A stretch of DNA of 64,000 bases from Novosphingobium acidiphilum DSM 19966. GTDB lineage: Bacteria > Pseudomonadota > Alphaproteobacteria > Sphingomonadales > Sphingomonadaceae. The DNA is taken from positions 124,001 through 188,000 of the forward strand of contig NZ_AUBA01000001.1 in NCBI RefSeq assembly GCF_000429005.1, written 5' to 3'. Below, piece by piece: positions 1 through 8,324 of the stretch (position 1 is its first letter; every line of letters starts with the position of its first letter). Position numbers and translations under genes: made by a program. A model generated the notes under the pieces. That model made no database searches, had not been told where the DNA came from, and saw only the letters and a program-made list of their open reading frames with translations.

Positions 1-286
1 GGAAGATGCCTTCAACCGGGATCTTCCACAGTTTGCGGAAGATCACCCAGTCGCCAAATGGCCCGCTGAGGTAATTGATCGCCAGCACCAGCCAGATCCA
101 CGGCGTTGCCTGAAAAATGGTCAGCAGCTTGTGCCAGTCAAGCGCGCGGATCTGCCACAGCGCTCCGGCAAGAATGCCGGCCGATATCGCCGGGCCGACA
201 AAGCCGCTCAGCCTGCGCCAGGTCGAAACCGGGTTCGACCGGGGCACCGCAGCCGGCATCGAATCGGCGGGGGCTGGCTCGTTCAT
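1..286 (-). CDS. Integral membrane protein, UPF0104/lysylphosphatidylglycerol synthase-like (N-terminal part)
   Basis: Only the first 95 codons are present; the gene runs off the left edge. After a proline-rich N-terminus (starts MNEPAPADS) the translation shows a hydrophobic helix (GPAISAGILAGALWQI), then TPWIWLVLAINYLSG and a FGDWVIFRKLWKIP segment. This pattern resembles the first two helices of the UPF0104 / lysylphosphatidylglycerol synthase transmembrane family, but the family call rests on a fragment. The ATG overlaps the stop of the upstream 59-codon ORF as ATGA, so translation is probably coupled in the deacetylase operon. A role in envelope lipid or glycan handling is inference from the family and from the deacetylase-like neighbour. 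Confidence 0.5.
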   Translation of the reverse strand, partial: MNEPAPADSMPAAVPRSNPVSTWRRLSGFVGPAISAGILAGALWQIRALDWHKLLTIFQATPWIWLVLAINYLSGPFGDWVIFRKLWKIPVEGIF

Positions 287-465
287 CAACACTTGTCCTG
301 CGCCATGGCGACACATGCGCCGCCAAGGCCTGCGCCGCCGGCCAGGGCAATTGCGCCGCAAACGTGCTGGGTGGGAAAAAGGTCGTTCACGCCAAGGCGT
401 TTAGGCAGCTTGGAGGCGCTGGTCCAGTCGCCTTGCACAAGAACTGCATCCGGGACCGCGCTCAT
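286..465 (-). CDS. Small hypothetical protein (59 aa), translationally coupled
   Basis: This 59-codon ORF starts at an ATG that overlaps the deacetylase stop codon (ATGA) and ends in a TGA that overlaps the next ATG (ATGA), so it fills the gap between two genes exactly. The product starts MSAVPDAVLVQGDW and has a Gly/Ala-rich, mildly hydrophobic stretch (GAIALAGGAGLGGACVAM) near the C-terminus that could be one short membrane helix. I do not recognise a family. The two precise overlaps argue that it is translated; its small size and the absence of a separate ribosome binding site leave doubt. Confidence 0.5.
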   Translation of the reverse strand: MSAVPDAVLVQGDWTSASKLPKRLGVNDLFPTQHVCGAIALAGGAGLGGACVAMAQDKC

Positions 466-1250
466 GCCAGCAATCCGGCATAACGCGATGGCGCATGCGT
501 GTCGGCAAAGCGCGCCAGCGTGGCATCGATCGATGCCAGCAGGTCGGGCACGGTCACGTCGCCCGGGTGCACCGCCACGCGCAGCGTGGGCATCACCGGC
601 AGCGCGCGGCGCGCCAGTCCTGCAAACCACAGCGACGACCGGATGCGGCCCGGGCTGCGGTTGGCCCAGGTCACCACCGGTCCGCGCGCCAGCACTTTGC
701 CCGACAGCGGCGACCACACTTTCATGTGATCTTCGGCCAGGGCAAACCCCAGGTCGTCCAATGCGGCCAGCGCGCCGGGCCCATAAAGCCAGGCCGGGGC
801 GATAAACCCCGCAACCGGCTGACCCAGGATATCTTCCAGCAGGGCCTTGCCATCGCGCATGCGGGCGGCTGCGGCATCGCGGGTCAGATTAAGGAATTCA
901 CCTTCGCCTGCGGTCATATGCTTGCCCTTGATGCCGGCAAGCCCGCGCGTGGCAGGGGTTTCGTCGCGATGGCACCAGCCGTGCAGGAACATTTCGATGC
1001 CTTGCCCGGCCCATTGGCGCAGCCGGGCGTGAAATGCAGCATTGCCCGCAATCGGCGCCTCGCGCCAGTGATCGGGGATGACCAGCATGGCGAAATTGGC
1101 ATGGCCGAGCCGACGTTCCAGCCGTTCGGCCAGCGCATCGATGGCGCCTTCGGAACGCGGCGAGACATCGTGGATCGACACCAGCAGACGGCGCGTCGAA
1201 GCCTGCGCGCGCGGCATGCGTCCGGTGGGGGAAGGAAGGGGTGCGTTCAT
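462..1250 (-). CDS. DUF2334-type polysaccharide deacetylase-like protein
   Basis: A 262-residue protein starting MNAPLPSPTG. It has the opening motif of carbohydrate esterase 4-related DUF2334 proteins: LLVSIHDVSPRSE near residue 25, with the Asp expected to take part in metal binding and catalysis, then MFLHGWCHRDE, whose His residues are candidate metal ligands, and FIAPAWLYGP further on. The family is thought to remove acyl groups from envelope or exported polysaccharides; the substrate is unknown here. A longer TTG-initiated form would add 16 residues without homologous character, so the ATG is preferred. It is the first gene of a minus-strand operon with the small ORF and the membrane protein downstream. 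No signal peptide is evident. Confidence 0.75.
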   Translation of the reverse strand: MNAPLPSPTGRMPRAQASTRRLLVSIHDVSPRSEGAIDALAERLERRLGHANFAMLVIPDHWREAPIAGNAAFHARLRQWAGQGIEMFLHGWCHRDETPATRGLAGIKGKHMTAGEGEFLNLTRDAAAARMRDGKALLEDILGQPVAGFIAPAWLYGPGALAALDDLGFALAEDHMKVWSPLSGKVLARGPVVTWANRSPGRIRSSLWFAGLARRALPVMPTLRVAVHPGDVTVPDLLASIDATLARFADTHAPSRYAGLLA

Positions 1251-1492
1251 CGTCGGCGGTCCGGTCGGGGGACTGTCGCAACGCATCCCACTTTGCAATG
1301 AAAATCGTGAGCCGGGGGCACCGCTCGGGCTGGCTTGGTGCCAGGCCCATCCATCGCATCGCGCTTGTCTACTGCAAAAGTTGAGATACCCTGTTCAGGT
1401 GGTGCGGGCCTTGCCCCCGAGTCGTTGCCACAGGTTCGCGGCCCGCCTTGCGGAAGGTGAACTTTGCGCTTTTCCTGATGAAAGGCATTGCC

Positions 1493-2179
1493 ATGACCAG
1501 CCCGAACCGCGTCGAAGTGCCCGGCCACCCGCATACGGACGATGCGCCCGATGTCCTGATCATTCCGGGGCTGCACAACAGTGGGGCCGGGCATTGGCAG
1601 ACGATATGGGAACAGCAGCTGCCGCGTGCGCGCCGGGTCGATCTCGGGCTGTGGGATGATCCGCATCGCAACACCTGGGTGGGCAAGCTGGCGCTGGCAA
1701 TCGGTCGCGCCGAACGGCCGGTGGTATTGGTGGCGCATTCGCTGGGTTGCCATGTCGTAACCTGGTGGGCCGAATACGAGGCGGCGTTCAACGCCACGGT
1801 GCGCGCAGCCGAACTGTCGAACGTGGTCGGTGCGTTGCTGGTTGCACCGCCCGATGTGGACGAAAATCCGGTGGACCGCCGGTTTACCCGGTTTGCCCCG
1901 CTGCCGACCACGATCCTGCCGTTTCCTGCAATCGTGGTATCCAGCCGCGATGATCCTTATGCCACGCCCGGACAGGTGCGACGGATCGCACGGGCCTGGG
2001 GCGCGCAATGTGTCGATGCCGGCGCGATCGGGCATGTCAATGCACGATCGGGCATCGGCGAATGGTCATTCGGGCTCGATCTTCTGCGTCAGCTGGCCCC
2101 TGCGGCCGTGCCGGCGCGGTCCGACCCGGTGCCGATCACTCCGCCGGTGTCGGTGTTTCCGTGGGCATCACCAGGCTGA
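1493..2179 (+). CDS. RBBP9/YdeN-type alpha/beta serine hydrolase
   Basis: A 228-residue cytosolic hydrolase starting MTSPNRVEVPGH. Residues near 20-30 give VLIIPGLHNSGAGHWQ, the typical RBBP9/YdeN opening. The nucleophile elbow is VLVAHSLGCHVV with Ser in GxSxG-like form. The acid is probably in SSRDDPYAT and the catalytic His in the IGHVN segment. The ATG is preceded by AAAGG about 8 bases upstream, which favours it over an in-frame ATG 15 bases earlier. The 3' end overlaps glgX by 44 bases tail to tail. The substrate is not predictable; the family includes esterases of unknown physiological target. Confidence 0.8.
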   Translation: MTSPNRVEVPGHPHTDDAPDVLIIPGLHNSGAGHWQTIWEQQLPRARRVDLGLWDDPHRNTWVGKLALAIGRAERPVVLVAHSLGCHVVTWWAEYEAAFNATVRAAELSNVVGALLVAPPDVDENPVDRRFTRFAPLPTTILPFPAIVVSSRDDPYATPGQVRRIARAWGAQCVDAGAIGHVNARSGIGEWSFGLDLLRQLAPAAVPARSDPVPITPPVSVFPWASPG

Positions 2180-3929
2180 CCCGCGTTGCGCCACGGTCAA
2201 CGATAAATCCCGCGCCGTCGGGCGCTGTCCAGACAAAGGCTTCGCGATTGTGCCAGTCCGGCGCGGTCATCGCCTGGCCTGATAGTGTCAGCCACTGGCC
2301 GTCCTCGGGAAACTGCACGCGCGCGGGATGGTGGCGGGCGCGCCACGCGGACAACCGCGCGACATGGTCTTCCAACGCAACATCGCGCGTTGCCCAGTCG
2401 ATCCAGGTCAAGGCGTTGTCCTGCGCATAGGCGTTGTTGTTGCCGGCCTGGCTGCGGCCGAATTCATCGCCCGCGGTCAGCATGATCGTGCCGACAGACG
2501 CAAACAGCGTGGCCAGCATCGCGCGGGCCAAGCAATCGCGCCGCGCGCCGATCGCCGGGTCATCGCTTGGCCCTTCTGCGCCGTTGTTCCAGCTGAAATT
2601 CTCGCCATGGCCATCGCGATTGTCTTCGCCATTGGCGTGGTTGTGGCGCGCGTCATAGGCCAGCGTGTCGGCCAGCGTGAACCCGTCATGCGCCGCCAGG
2701 AAATTGACCGAACGGCAGGGGCCCTGGCCGAACACGTCTGCCGATCCGGCAATACGCGTCGCCAGCAGGCCGATCCCGGCATCGCCGCGCCAGAACCGTC
2801 GCACATCGTCGCGCCAGCGATCGTTCCATTCCAGCCACGCTTCAGGAAACCGCCCCAGTTGGTAGCCGCCCGGCCCGATATCCCACGGTTCGGCAATCAG
2901 GATGCGGTCGCACAGCAGCGGATCGGCGGCGATTTCGGCAAAAATCGGCGCGTCGGCGTCAAACCCGGGGCCGCGCGCCAGGATCGTCGCCAGATCGAAA
3001 CGAAACCCGTCGACCCCGGCATGCCGCACGAAATGGCGCAACGCATCCAGCACCAGCGAACGCAGCGCGGGGTTGGCAAAGTCGAGCGTGTTGCCGCACC
3101 CGGTGTCGTTGATCAGCGTGCCGTCGCCGGCATGGGCATAGGCGGCATTGTCCAGCCCGCGCAACGCCAGAACCCCGCCGTGCGCATCACTTTCGCCGGT
3201 GTGGTTGAACACCAGATCGAGGATCACCCCGATCCCGGCGGCGCGCAACGCCGCCACCGTAGCCGCCAGTTCGGCCACCCCGCCAGGGCACAGCCGCGGA
3301 TCGAGCGCCATCGGTACCACCGGGTTGTACCCCCAGGCGTTGCTCAGGCCCAATGGCGGCAGGTGGCGTTCATCGATCCACGCGACGATCGGCATCAGTT
3401 CGACCGCACCCACACCCAGCTTGTGTAGGTGCGCGATCACGGCCGGATGCGCCAGCGCCGCCACCGTGCCGCGCTGCGGTTCGGGCACGTCGGGATGGCG
3501 CAGGGTCAGCCCGCGCACATTGACCTCGTAGATCAGCCCGCCGGGGATGAACACGGGTGGGGCAGGGGGCACGACGGGCAGGGCACCGGGCACCACCGCA
3601 CGCGGCACCAGATGCGCGGTATCCACGCCGAATTGTGCCAGCGCCGGGGCCTGCCCGAACGGGCGGTCGAGTTCGATCGCGTGCGGATCGACCAGCAGCT
3701 TGGCGGGATCGAACCACTGCCCGCCAGCCGGGTCCCACGCTCCGTCTGCGCGAAAGCCATAGCGCGCGCCTGCAAAGTCGCCCGGTAGCACGACAGTCCA
3801 GTCATCGCCATCGCGTGTCATCGCCACGCGGCTTTCGCCCGTGTCGTCAAACAGGCACAGCCACACGGCGGTGGCGCGGGGGCTGCGTACCAGGAACCGG
3901 GTCGATCCCGGTCCCGCGCATGCCGTCAT
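2136..3929 (-). CDS. glgX: Glycogen debranching enzyme GlgX
   Basis: A 597-residue GH13 isoamylase-type enzyme that hydrolyses alpha-1,6 branches of phosphorylase-limit dextrin. It has an N-terminal CBM48 immunoglobulin-like domain (about residues 1-110), then the barrel with YEVNVRGLTLRHP, VILDLVFNHTGE, the nucleophile region GFRFDLATILA, the acid Glu in LIAEPWDIGPGG, and NFLAAHDGFTL. It is shorter than the E. coli enzyme, mostly at the C-terminus. Its ATG overlaps the pgm stop as ATGA, so it is the translationally coupled last gene of the glycogen operon. Branch removal lets GlgP continue releasing glucose-1-phosphate. Confidence 0.95.
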   Translation of the reverse strand: MTACAGPGSTRFLVRSPRATAVWLCLFDDTGESRVAMTRDGDDWTVVLPGDFAGARYGFRADGAWDPAGGQWFDPAKLLVDPHAIELDRPFGQAPALAQFGVDTAHLVPRAVVPGALPVVPPAPPVFIPGGLIYEVNVRGLTLRHPDVPEPQRGTVAALAHPAVIAHLHKLGVGAVELMPIVAWIDERHLPPLGLSNAWGYNPVVPMALDPRLCPGGVAELAATVAALRAAGIGVILDLVFNHTGESDAHGGVLALRGLDNAAYAHAGDGTLINDTGCGNTLDFANPALRSLVLDALRHFVRHAGVDGFRFDLATILARGPGFDADAPIFAEIAADPLLCDRILIAEPWDIGPGGYQLGRFPEAWLEWNDRWRDDVRRFWRGDAGIGLLATRIAGSADVFGQGPCRSVNFLAAHDGFTLADTLAYDARHNHANGEDNRDGHGENFSWNNGAEGPSDDPAIGARRDCLARAMLATLFASVGTIMLTAGDEFGRSQAGNNNAYAQDNALTWIDWATRDVALEDHVARLSAWRARHHPARVQFPEDGQWLTLSGQAMTAPDWHNREAFVWTAPDGAGFIVDRGATRVSLVMPTETPTPAE

Positions 3930-5554
3930 GTGATCACGCTGGGCTGCGTGCGGCCGGTGTGCCGGACAATGCCTGCCAGGCCTTCGGCTGCGGCGACCAG
4001 ATCGGCCAGCATGTCTGCGGTTTCGCGGTCAAGATCGCCCGACGCGGGTTCATAGCGTTCGAGATAGACCCGCAACGTCGCCCCTTCGGTACCGGTGCCC
4101 GACAGGCGGAACACGATACGCGATCCCCCTTCGAACAGCACGCGCAACCCCTGGTTGGCGCTGGTCGACTGATCGACCGGATCGTCGTAGGAAAAACTGT
4201 CGGCCGCAGCCACCGTCAAGGGGCCGAATGCCTTGCCCGGCAATGCGGGCAGGCTGGCGGTCAGTTCGGCGATCAGCGCATCGGCGCCAGCGTTCGCAAG
4301 CGCCTCGTAATCATGCCGCGCGTAATAGTTGCGGCCATAGGTTGCCCAATGTTCGCGGGCCAGCGCATCGACGCTGATCCGCCGCACCGCGAGGATATTG
4401 AGCCACAACAGCACCGCCCACAGCCCGTCCTTTTCGCGGACATGGTCCGATCCGGTGCCGGCGCTTTCTTCACCGCAGAGTGTCGCCATCCCGGCATCGA
4501 GCAGATTGCCGAAGAATTTCCAGCCGGTCGGGGTCTCGTACGCGGGAATGCCCAGCCGTTCGGCCACGCGGTCGGCGGCGGCGCTTGTCGGCATCGACCG
4601 GGCGATGCCTTTCAGGCCCGCGGCATAGCCCGGCGCAAGGTGCGCATTGGCCGCCAGCATCGCCAGACTGTCCGACGGGGTGATGAACCGTCCGCGCCCG
4701 ACGATCAGGTTGCGATCGCCATCGCCATCGCTGGCCGCGCCGATCACCGGCGCATCGGGCGCAAACATCGTATCGAACAGCACTTTGGCATGGACCATGT
4801 TGGGATCGGGGTGATGCCCGCCGAAATCTTCGAGCGGCACGCCGTTTTTCACGGTGCCGGGGCGAAACCCCAAACGGCGTTCCAGAATTTCATGCGCATA
4901 AGGCCCGGTCACTGCGTGCATGGCGTCAAACGACATCGTCAGGCCTTCGGCCACCACGGTGCGGATTGCGGCAAAATCGAACAGCGTTTCCATCAGGTCG
5001 GCATAGTCGGCCACCGGGTCGATCACGCTGACGGTCAGGCCGCCCACTGTGGTTTCGCCCAGGCTGTCGAGATCGACATCGCCGGCGTCGACCGTCAGCC
5101 AGCGATCGATCGAGGTGGTGCGCGCGTAAATCGCCTCGGTCACGCCTTCGGGCGCGGGTCCGCCGTTGGCGATGTTGTACTTGATCCCGAAATCCTCGTC
5201 GGGGCCACCGGGGTTGTGGCTGGCCGAAAGCACCAGGCCGCCGCTTGCGCGATATTTGCGGATAACGTGGCTGGCGGCCGGGGTCGACAGGATACCACCC
5301 CGGCCGACAAGCACGCGCGCATAGCCATTGGCGGCTGCCATCCGGATTGCCGTCTGGATCACCGTGCGGTTGTGGTAGCGCCCGTCGCCGCCGATCACCA
5401 GCGTGGCGCCTGTGCCGCGTTCCACCACGTCGAACACCGACTGGATGAAATTTTCGGCGTAACCGGGCTGCGCGAACACTTTGACCTTTTTGCGCAGGCC
5501 CGAGGTGCCGGGCTTTTGCCCGGCGAACGGCGTGGTGGGAACGGTGATGATCAT
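3926..5554 (-). CDS. pgm: Phosphoglucomutase (alpha-D-glucose specific)
   Basis: A 542-residue alpha-D-phosphohexomutase that interconverts glucose-1-phosphate and glucose-6-phosphate. The phosphoserine loop is LSASHNPGGPDEDFG (Ser near 112) and the metal-binding loop is SDGDGDRN. The C-terminal phosphate-binding region holds FRLSGTGTEGATLRVY. The start is set by GGAGG immediately upstream of an ATG that overlaps the glgA stop; a longer frame running into glgA is not needed. The position between glgA and glgX ties it to glycogen turnover: it feeds GlgC during synthesis and takes up the product of GlgP during breakdown. Confidence 0.95.
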   Translation of the reverse strand: MIITVPTTPFAGQKPGTSGLRKKVKVFAQPGYAENFIQSVFDVVERGTGATLVIGGDGRYHNRTVIQTAIRMAAANGYARVLVGRGGILSTPAASHVIRKYRASGGLVLSASHNPGGPDEDFGIKYNIANGGPAPEGVTEAIYARTTSIDRWLTVDAGDVDLDSLGETTVGGLTVSVIDPVADYADLMETLFDFAAIRTVVAEGLTMSFDAMHAVTGPYAHEILERRLGFRPGTVKNGVPLEDFGGHHPDPNMVHAKVLFDTMFAPDAPVIGAASDGDGDRNLIVGRGRFITPSDSLAMLAANAHLAPGYAAGLKGIARSMPTSAAADRVAERLGIPAYETPTGWKFFGNLLDAGMATLCGEESAGTGSDHVREKDGLWAVLLWLNILAVRRISVDALAREHWATYGRNYYARHDYEALANAGADALIAELTASLPALPGKAFGPLTVAAADSFSYDDPVDQSTSANQGLRVLFEGGSRIVFRLSGTGTEGATLRVYLERYEPASGDLDRETADMLADLVAAAEGLAGIVRHTGRTQPSVIT

Positions 5555-6999
5555 CGGACCTCCAGAAGCGACGCATAGAGGTCGGCATAGGCCTTGCCGC
5601 TGCGACCCCAGGAAAAATCGGCTTTCATCCCCGCGCGCTGGATGGCCTGCCACACCGGCGGCTGGCGATGCAGCGCCACGGTGCGATCGATCGCTTCGGA
5701 CAGGGCATCAGGCGTAACGGCATTGAACTGGACGCCCGTGGCAACGCCGGCATTGCGCGCGGCCAGATTGGCATCAATCACCGTGTCGGCCAGCCCCCCG
5801 GTGCGCGCCACCACCGGCACGCAGCCATAGGCCAGGCCATACAACTGCGTTAGCCCGCACGGTTCGAAGCGGCTGGGCACCAGGATTGCATCGCCACCGC
5901 CCTGCATGCGGTGGGACAGCGCCTCGTCATAGCCGATGCGCACACCGATTTTGCCTGGATGGCGCACCGCGGCGGCGGCAAATCCGGCCTCCAGCGCCTT
6001 GTCGCCGGACCCCAGCACGGCCAGCCGCGCGCCGCTGGCCACCAGATGGTCGATCACGTCAAGCAGGACGTCCATGCCCTTTTGCCAGGTCAGTCGGCTG
6101 ATCACCACAAACAGCGGGCCGTGTCCGGGTTCCAGACCGAATTCCGCCCCGAGCGCGGCGCGGTTCAGCGCGCGGCGGCCCAGCGTGCGCGCGCTGAACA
6201 TGGCCGGCAGGTGAGGATCGGTTGCCGGATCCCAGTCGTGGGTGTCGATGCCGTTGACGATGCCATGCACCTGGCCCTGGCGCGCACGGATCAGCCCATC
6301 CAGCCCCATGCCGAATTCGGGGGTGCGGATTTCGCGCGCATAGGTCGGGCTGACCGTGGTGATCGCCCCGGCTGCTTCGAGGCCGGCCTTCAGAAAACCG
6401 ACACCGCCGTGATATTCGACGCCGTCGATCGACCATGCCGCATCGGGCAGGCCCAGCGTGGCAAACAGCGCGCGCGGGAAATGGCCCTGAAATGCCATGT
6501 TGTGAATGGTCATGACCGAAGGCGGGGCCTTGCCGACAGGGGCATAGCGCAGGAATGCGCCGGTCAGCCCGGCCTGCCAGTCATGCGCATGGGCAATGTC
6601 GAAGGCATGCCCGCGCACGGCGCCGCTGGCGATATCGGCGGCGGCACGGGCAAAGGCGGCAAAACGCAGACCATTGTCGGCCCAGTCGCGCCCGGTGGCA
6701 TCGCCATAAGGGCCGCCGTCGCGCAGGAACAGGGTGGGAGCGTCGACCACCAGCAGCGGATGCCCGCCGATGGTTCCCGAGATCAGCCGCGCGGGTTCGC
6801 CCAACAGCTGTGGCCAGGTATGCACCGCCCTGGATTTGGTCAGCCCGGCCATGACCGCGCGGTACCCGGGCAGCAGCGTGGTCATGGCCACATCGTGTTG
6901 CGCCACGGCTTGCGGCAAGGCGCCCACGACATCGGCCAGGCCCCCGGTCTTGATCAGCGGCACGGCTTCGGACGCGATCGACAACACTGTGATCGTCAT
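5551..6999 (-). CDS. glgA: Glycogen synthase (ADP-glucose type)
   Basis: A 482-residue GT5 enzyme that transfers glucose from ADP-glucose to the non-reducing end of alpha-1,4-glucan. The N-terminal signature is SEAVPLIKTGGLADVVGALP with the conserved KTGGL ADP-glucose site at about residue 17. HAHDWQAGL, TIHNMAFQG and the C-terminal donor-site region SRFEPCGLTQLYGLAYG are all intact. The start follows GGGG in the leader about 9 bases upstream; an earlier TTG lies inside glgC. The stop overlaps pgm. The length is normal for the family. Confidence 0.96.
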   Translation of the reverse strand: MTITVLSIASEAVPLIKTGGLADVVGALPQAVAQHDVAMTTLLPGYRAVMAGLTKSRAVHTWPQLLGEPARLISGTIGGHPLLVVDAPTLFLRDGGPYGDATGRDWADNGLRFAAFARAAADIASGAVRGHAFDIAHAHDWQAGLTGAFLRYAPVGKAPPSVMTIHNMAFQGHFPRALFATLGLPDAAWSIDGVEYHGGVGFLKAGLEAAGAITTVSPTYAREIRTPEFGMGLDGLIRARQGQVHGIVNGIDTHDWDPATDPHLPAMFSARTLGRRALNRAALGAEFGLEPGHGPLFVVISRLTWQKGMDVLLDVIDHLVASGARLAVLGSGDKALEAGFAAAAVRHPGKIGVRIGYDEALSHRMQGGGDAILVPSRFEPCGLTQLYGLAYGCVPVVARTGGLADTVIDANLAARNAGVATGVQFNAVTPDALSEAIDRTVALHRQPPVWQAIQRAGMKADFSWGRSGKAYADLYASLLEVR

Positions 7000-7033
7000 G
7001 CTGTCAGGCCCCTTGCACTTGCAACACTTTGCA

Positions 7034-8305
7034 TCAACTTTCGGCGGCAAGCTTTTGAATCATCGCCTTTGTAATCAGGCATACGCCGTTTTCGGTGCGG
7101 CGGAACCGTTTGGCATCCAGTTCCGGGTCCTGCCCGACGATCAGGCCTTCGGGGATGCGCACGCCTGAATCAAGGATCACCCGTTTCAGCTGCGCGCCGC
7201 GCCCGATGTTGCAATAGGGCAGGATCACGCCTTCTTCGACCGATGACCACGATCCCATCTTGACCCCGGTGAACAACAGGCTGCGCCGGGCGATCGCGCC
7301 CGACACGATGCAGTCCTGGCTGATCAACGAGGATATGGCCATGCCGCGCCGTCCTTCCAGGTCGTGGACGAACTTGGCCGGGGCGGCAACGACCTGGTCG
7401 GTCCAGATCGGCCAGTCACGGTCATACATGTTGAGCTTGGGCACGGTGTCGGTCAGATCGAGATTGGCTTCGAAATAGGCGTCCAGCGTGCCCACATCGC
7501 GCCAGTATTCCTCGATCTCGTCGGCCGCGCGGATGCAGCTGTCGGTGAATTTGTGCGCCACCGCTTTGCCGTGCATTACGATATACGGGATGATGTCGTT
7601 GCCGAAATCGCGGCTCGATCCCGGGGTGATCGCATCGCGGCGCAGCTGTTCGAACAGGAACCGGGTTTCGAACACATAGATGCCCATCGATGCCAGGCTG
7701 TGTTCGGGATCGCCCGGGATGGTCGGCGGATCGGCGGGCTTCTCGACAAAGGCGGTGATCCGGCTTTCGGTATCGACCGCCATCACGCCAAAACCGGTTG
7801 CCTCGGCCTGCTTTACCACCAGGCAGCCGATCGTCACATCCGCACCCGAATTGACGTGCTGTTGCAGCATCAGTTCGTAATCCATCTTGTAGATGTGATC
7901 GCCTGCCAGGATGACCATGTATTTGGGCGCATGGCTTTCGATGATGTCGATGTTCTGGAACACCGCGTCGGCGGTGCCTTCATACCACATCTGTTCCGAC
8001 ACGCGCTGCGATGCGGGCAGGATGTCAAAGCTTTCGTTGCGTTCGGGGCGCATGAAATTCCACGCCCGGTTCATGTGGCGGATCAGCGAATGCGCCTTGT
8101 ACTGGGTGGCGACGCCGATGCGACGGATGCCCGAATTCAACGCGTTGGACAGGGCAAAATCGATGATCCGGCTGACACCACCGAAATAAACGGCAGGCTT
8201 GGCGCGGTTGTCGGTCAATTCTTTCAGCCGGCTGCCGCGGCCACCGGCCAGCACATAGGCCATGGCATCACGCGCCAGCGGTTGTCCTTGCGTCCTGTCC
8301 CTCAT
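7034..8305 (-). CDS. glgC: Glucose-1-phosphate adenylyltransferase
   Basis: A 423-residue nucleotidyltransferase making ADP-glucose from ATP and glucose-1-phosphate, the committed and allosterically controlled step of glycogen synthesis. YVLAGGRGSRLKELTDNRAKPA near residue 18 is the nucleotide-binding and activator-site region; FVEKPADPP and GIYVFETRFL follow, and the C-terminal left-handed beta-helix begins around CIVSGAIARRS. The chosen ATG is preceded by GGAGGCGAGG; an in-frame ATG 36 bases earlier overlaps the end of glgB. The spacing to glgB is short, which supports co-transcription. Confidence 0.96.
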   Translation of the reverse strand: MRDRTQGQPLARDAMAYVLAGGRGSRLKELTDNRAKPAVYFGGVSRIIDFALSNALNSGIRRIGVATQYKAHSLIRHMNRAWNFMRPERNESFDILPASQRVSEQMWYEGTADAVFQNIDIIESHAPKYMVILAGDHIYKMDYELMLQQHVNSGADVTIGCLVVKQAEATGFGVMAVDTESRITAFVEKPADPPTIPGDPEHSLASMGIYVFETRFLFEQLRRDAITPGSSRDFGNDIIPYIVMHGKAVAHKFTDSCIRAADEIEEYWRDVGTLDAYFEANLDLTDTVPKLNMYDRDWPIWTDQVVAAPAKFVHDLEGRRGMAISSLISQDCIVSGAIARRSLLFTGVKMGSWSSVEEGVILPYCNIGRGAQLKRVILDSGVRIPEGLIVGQDPELDAKRFRRTENGVCLITKAMIQKLAAES

Positions 8306-8324
8306 TGCCTCGCCTCCCTCTCTC

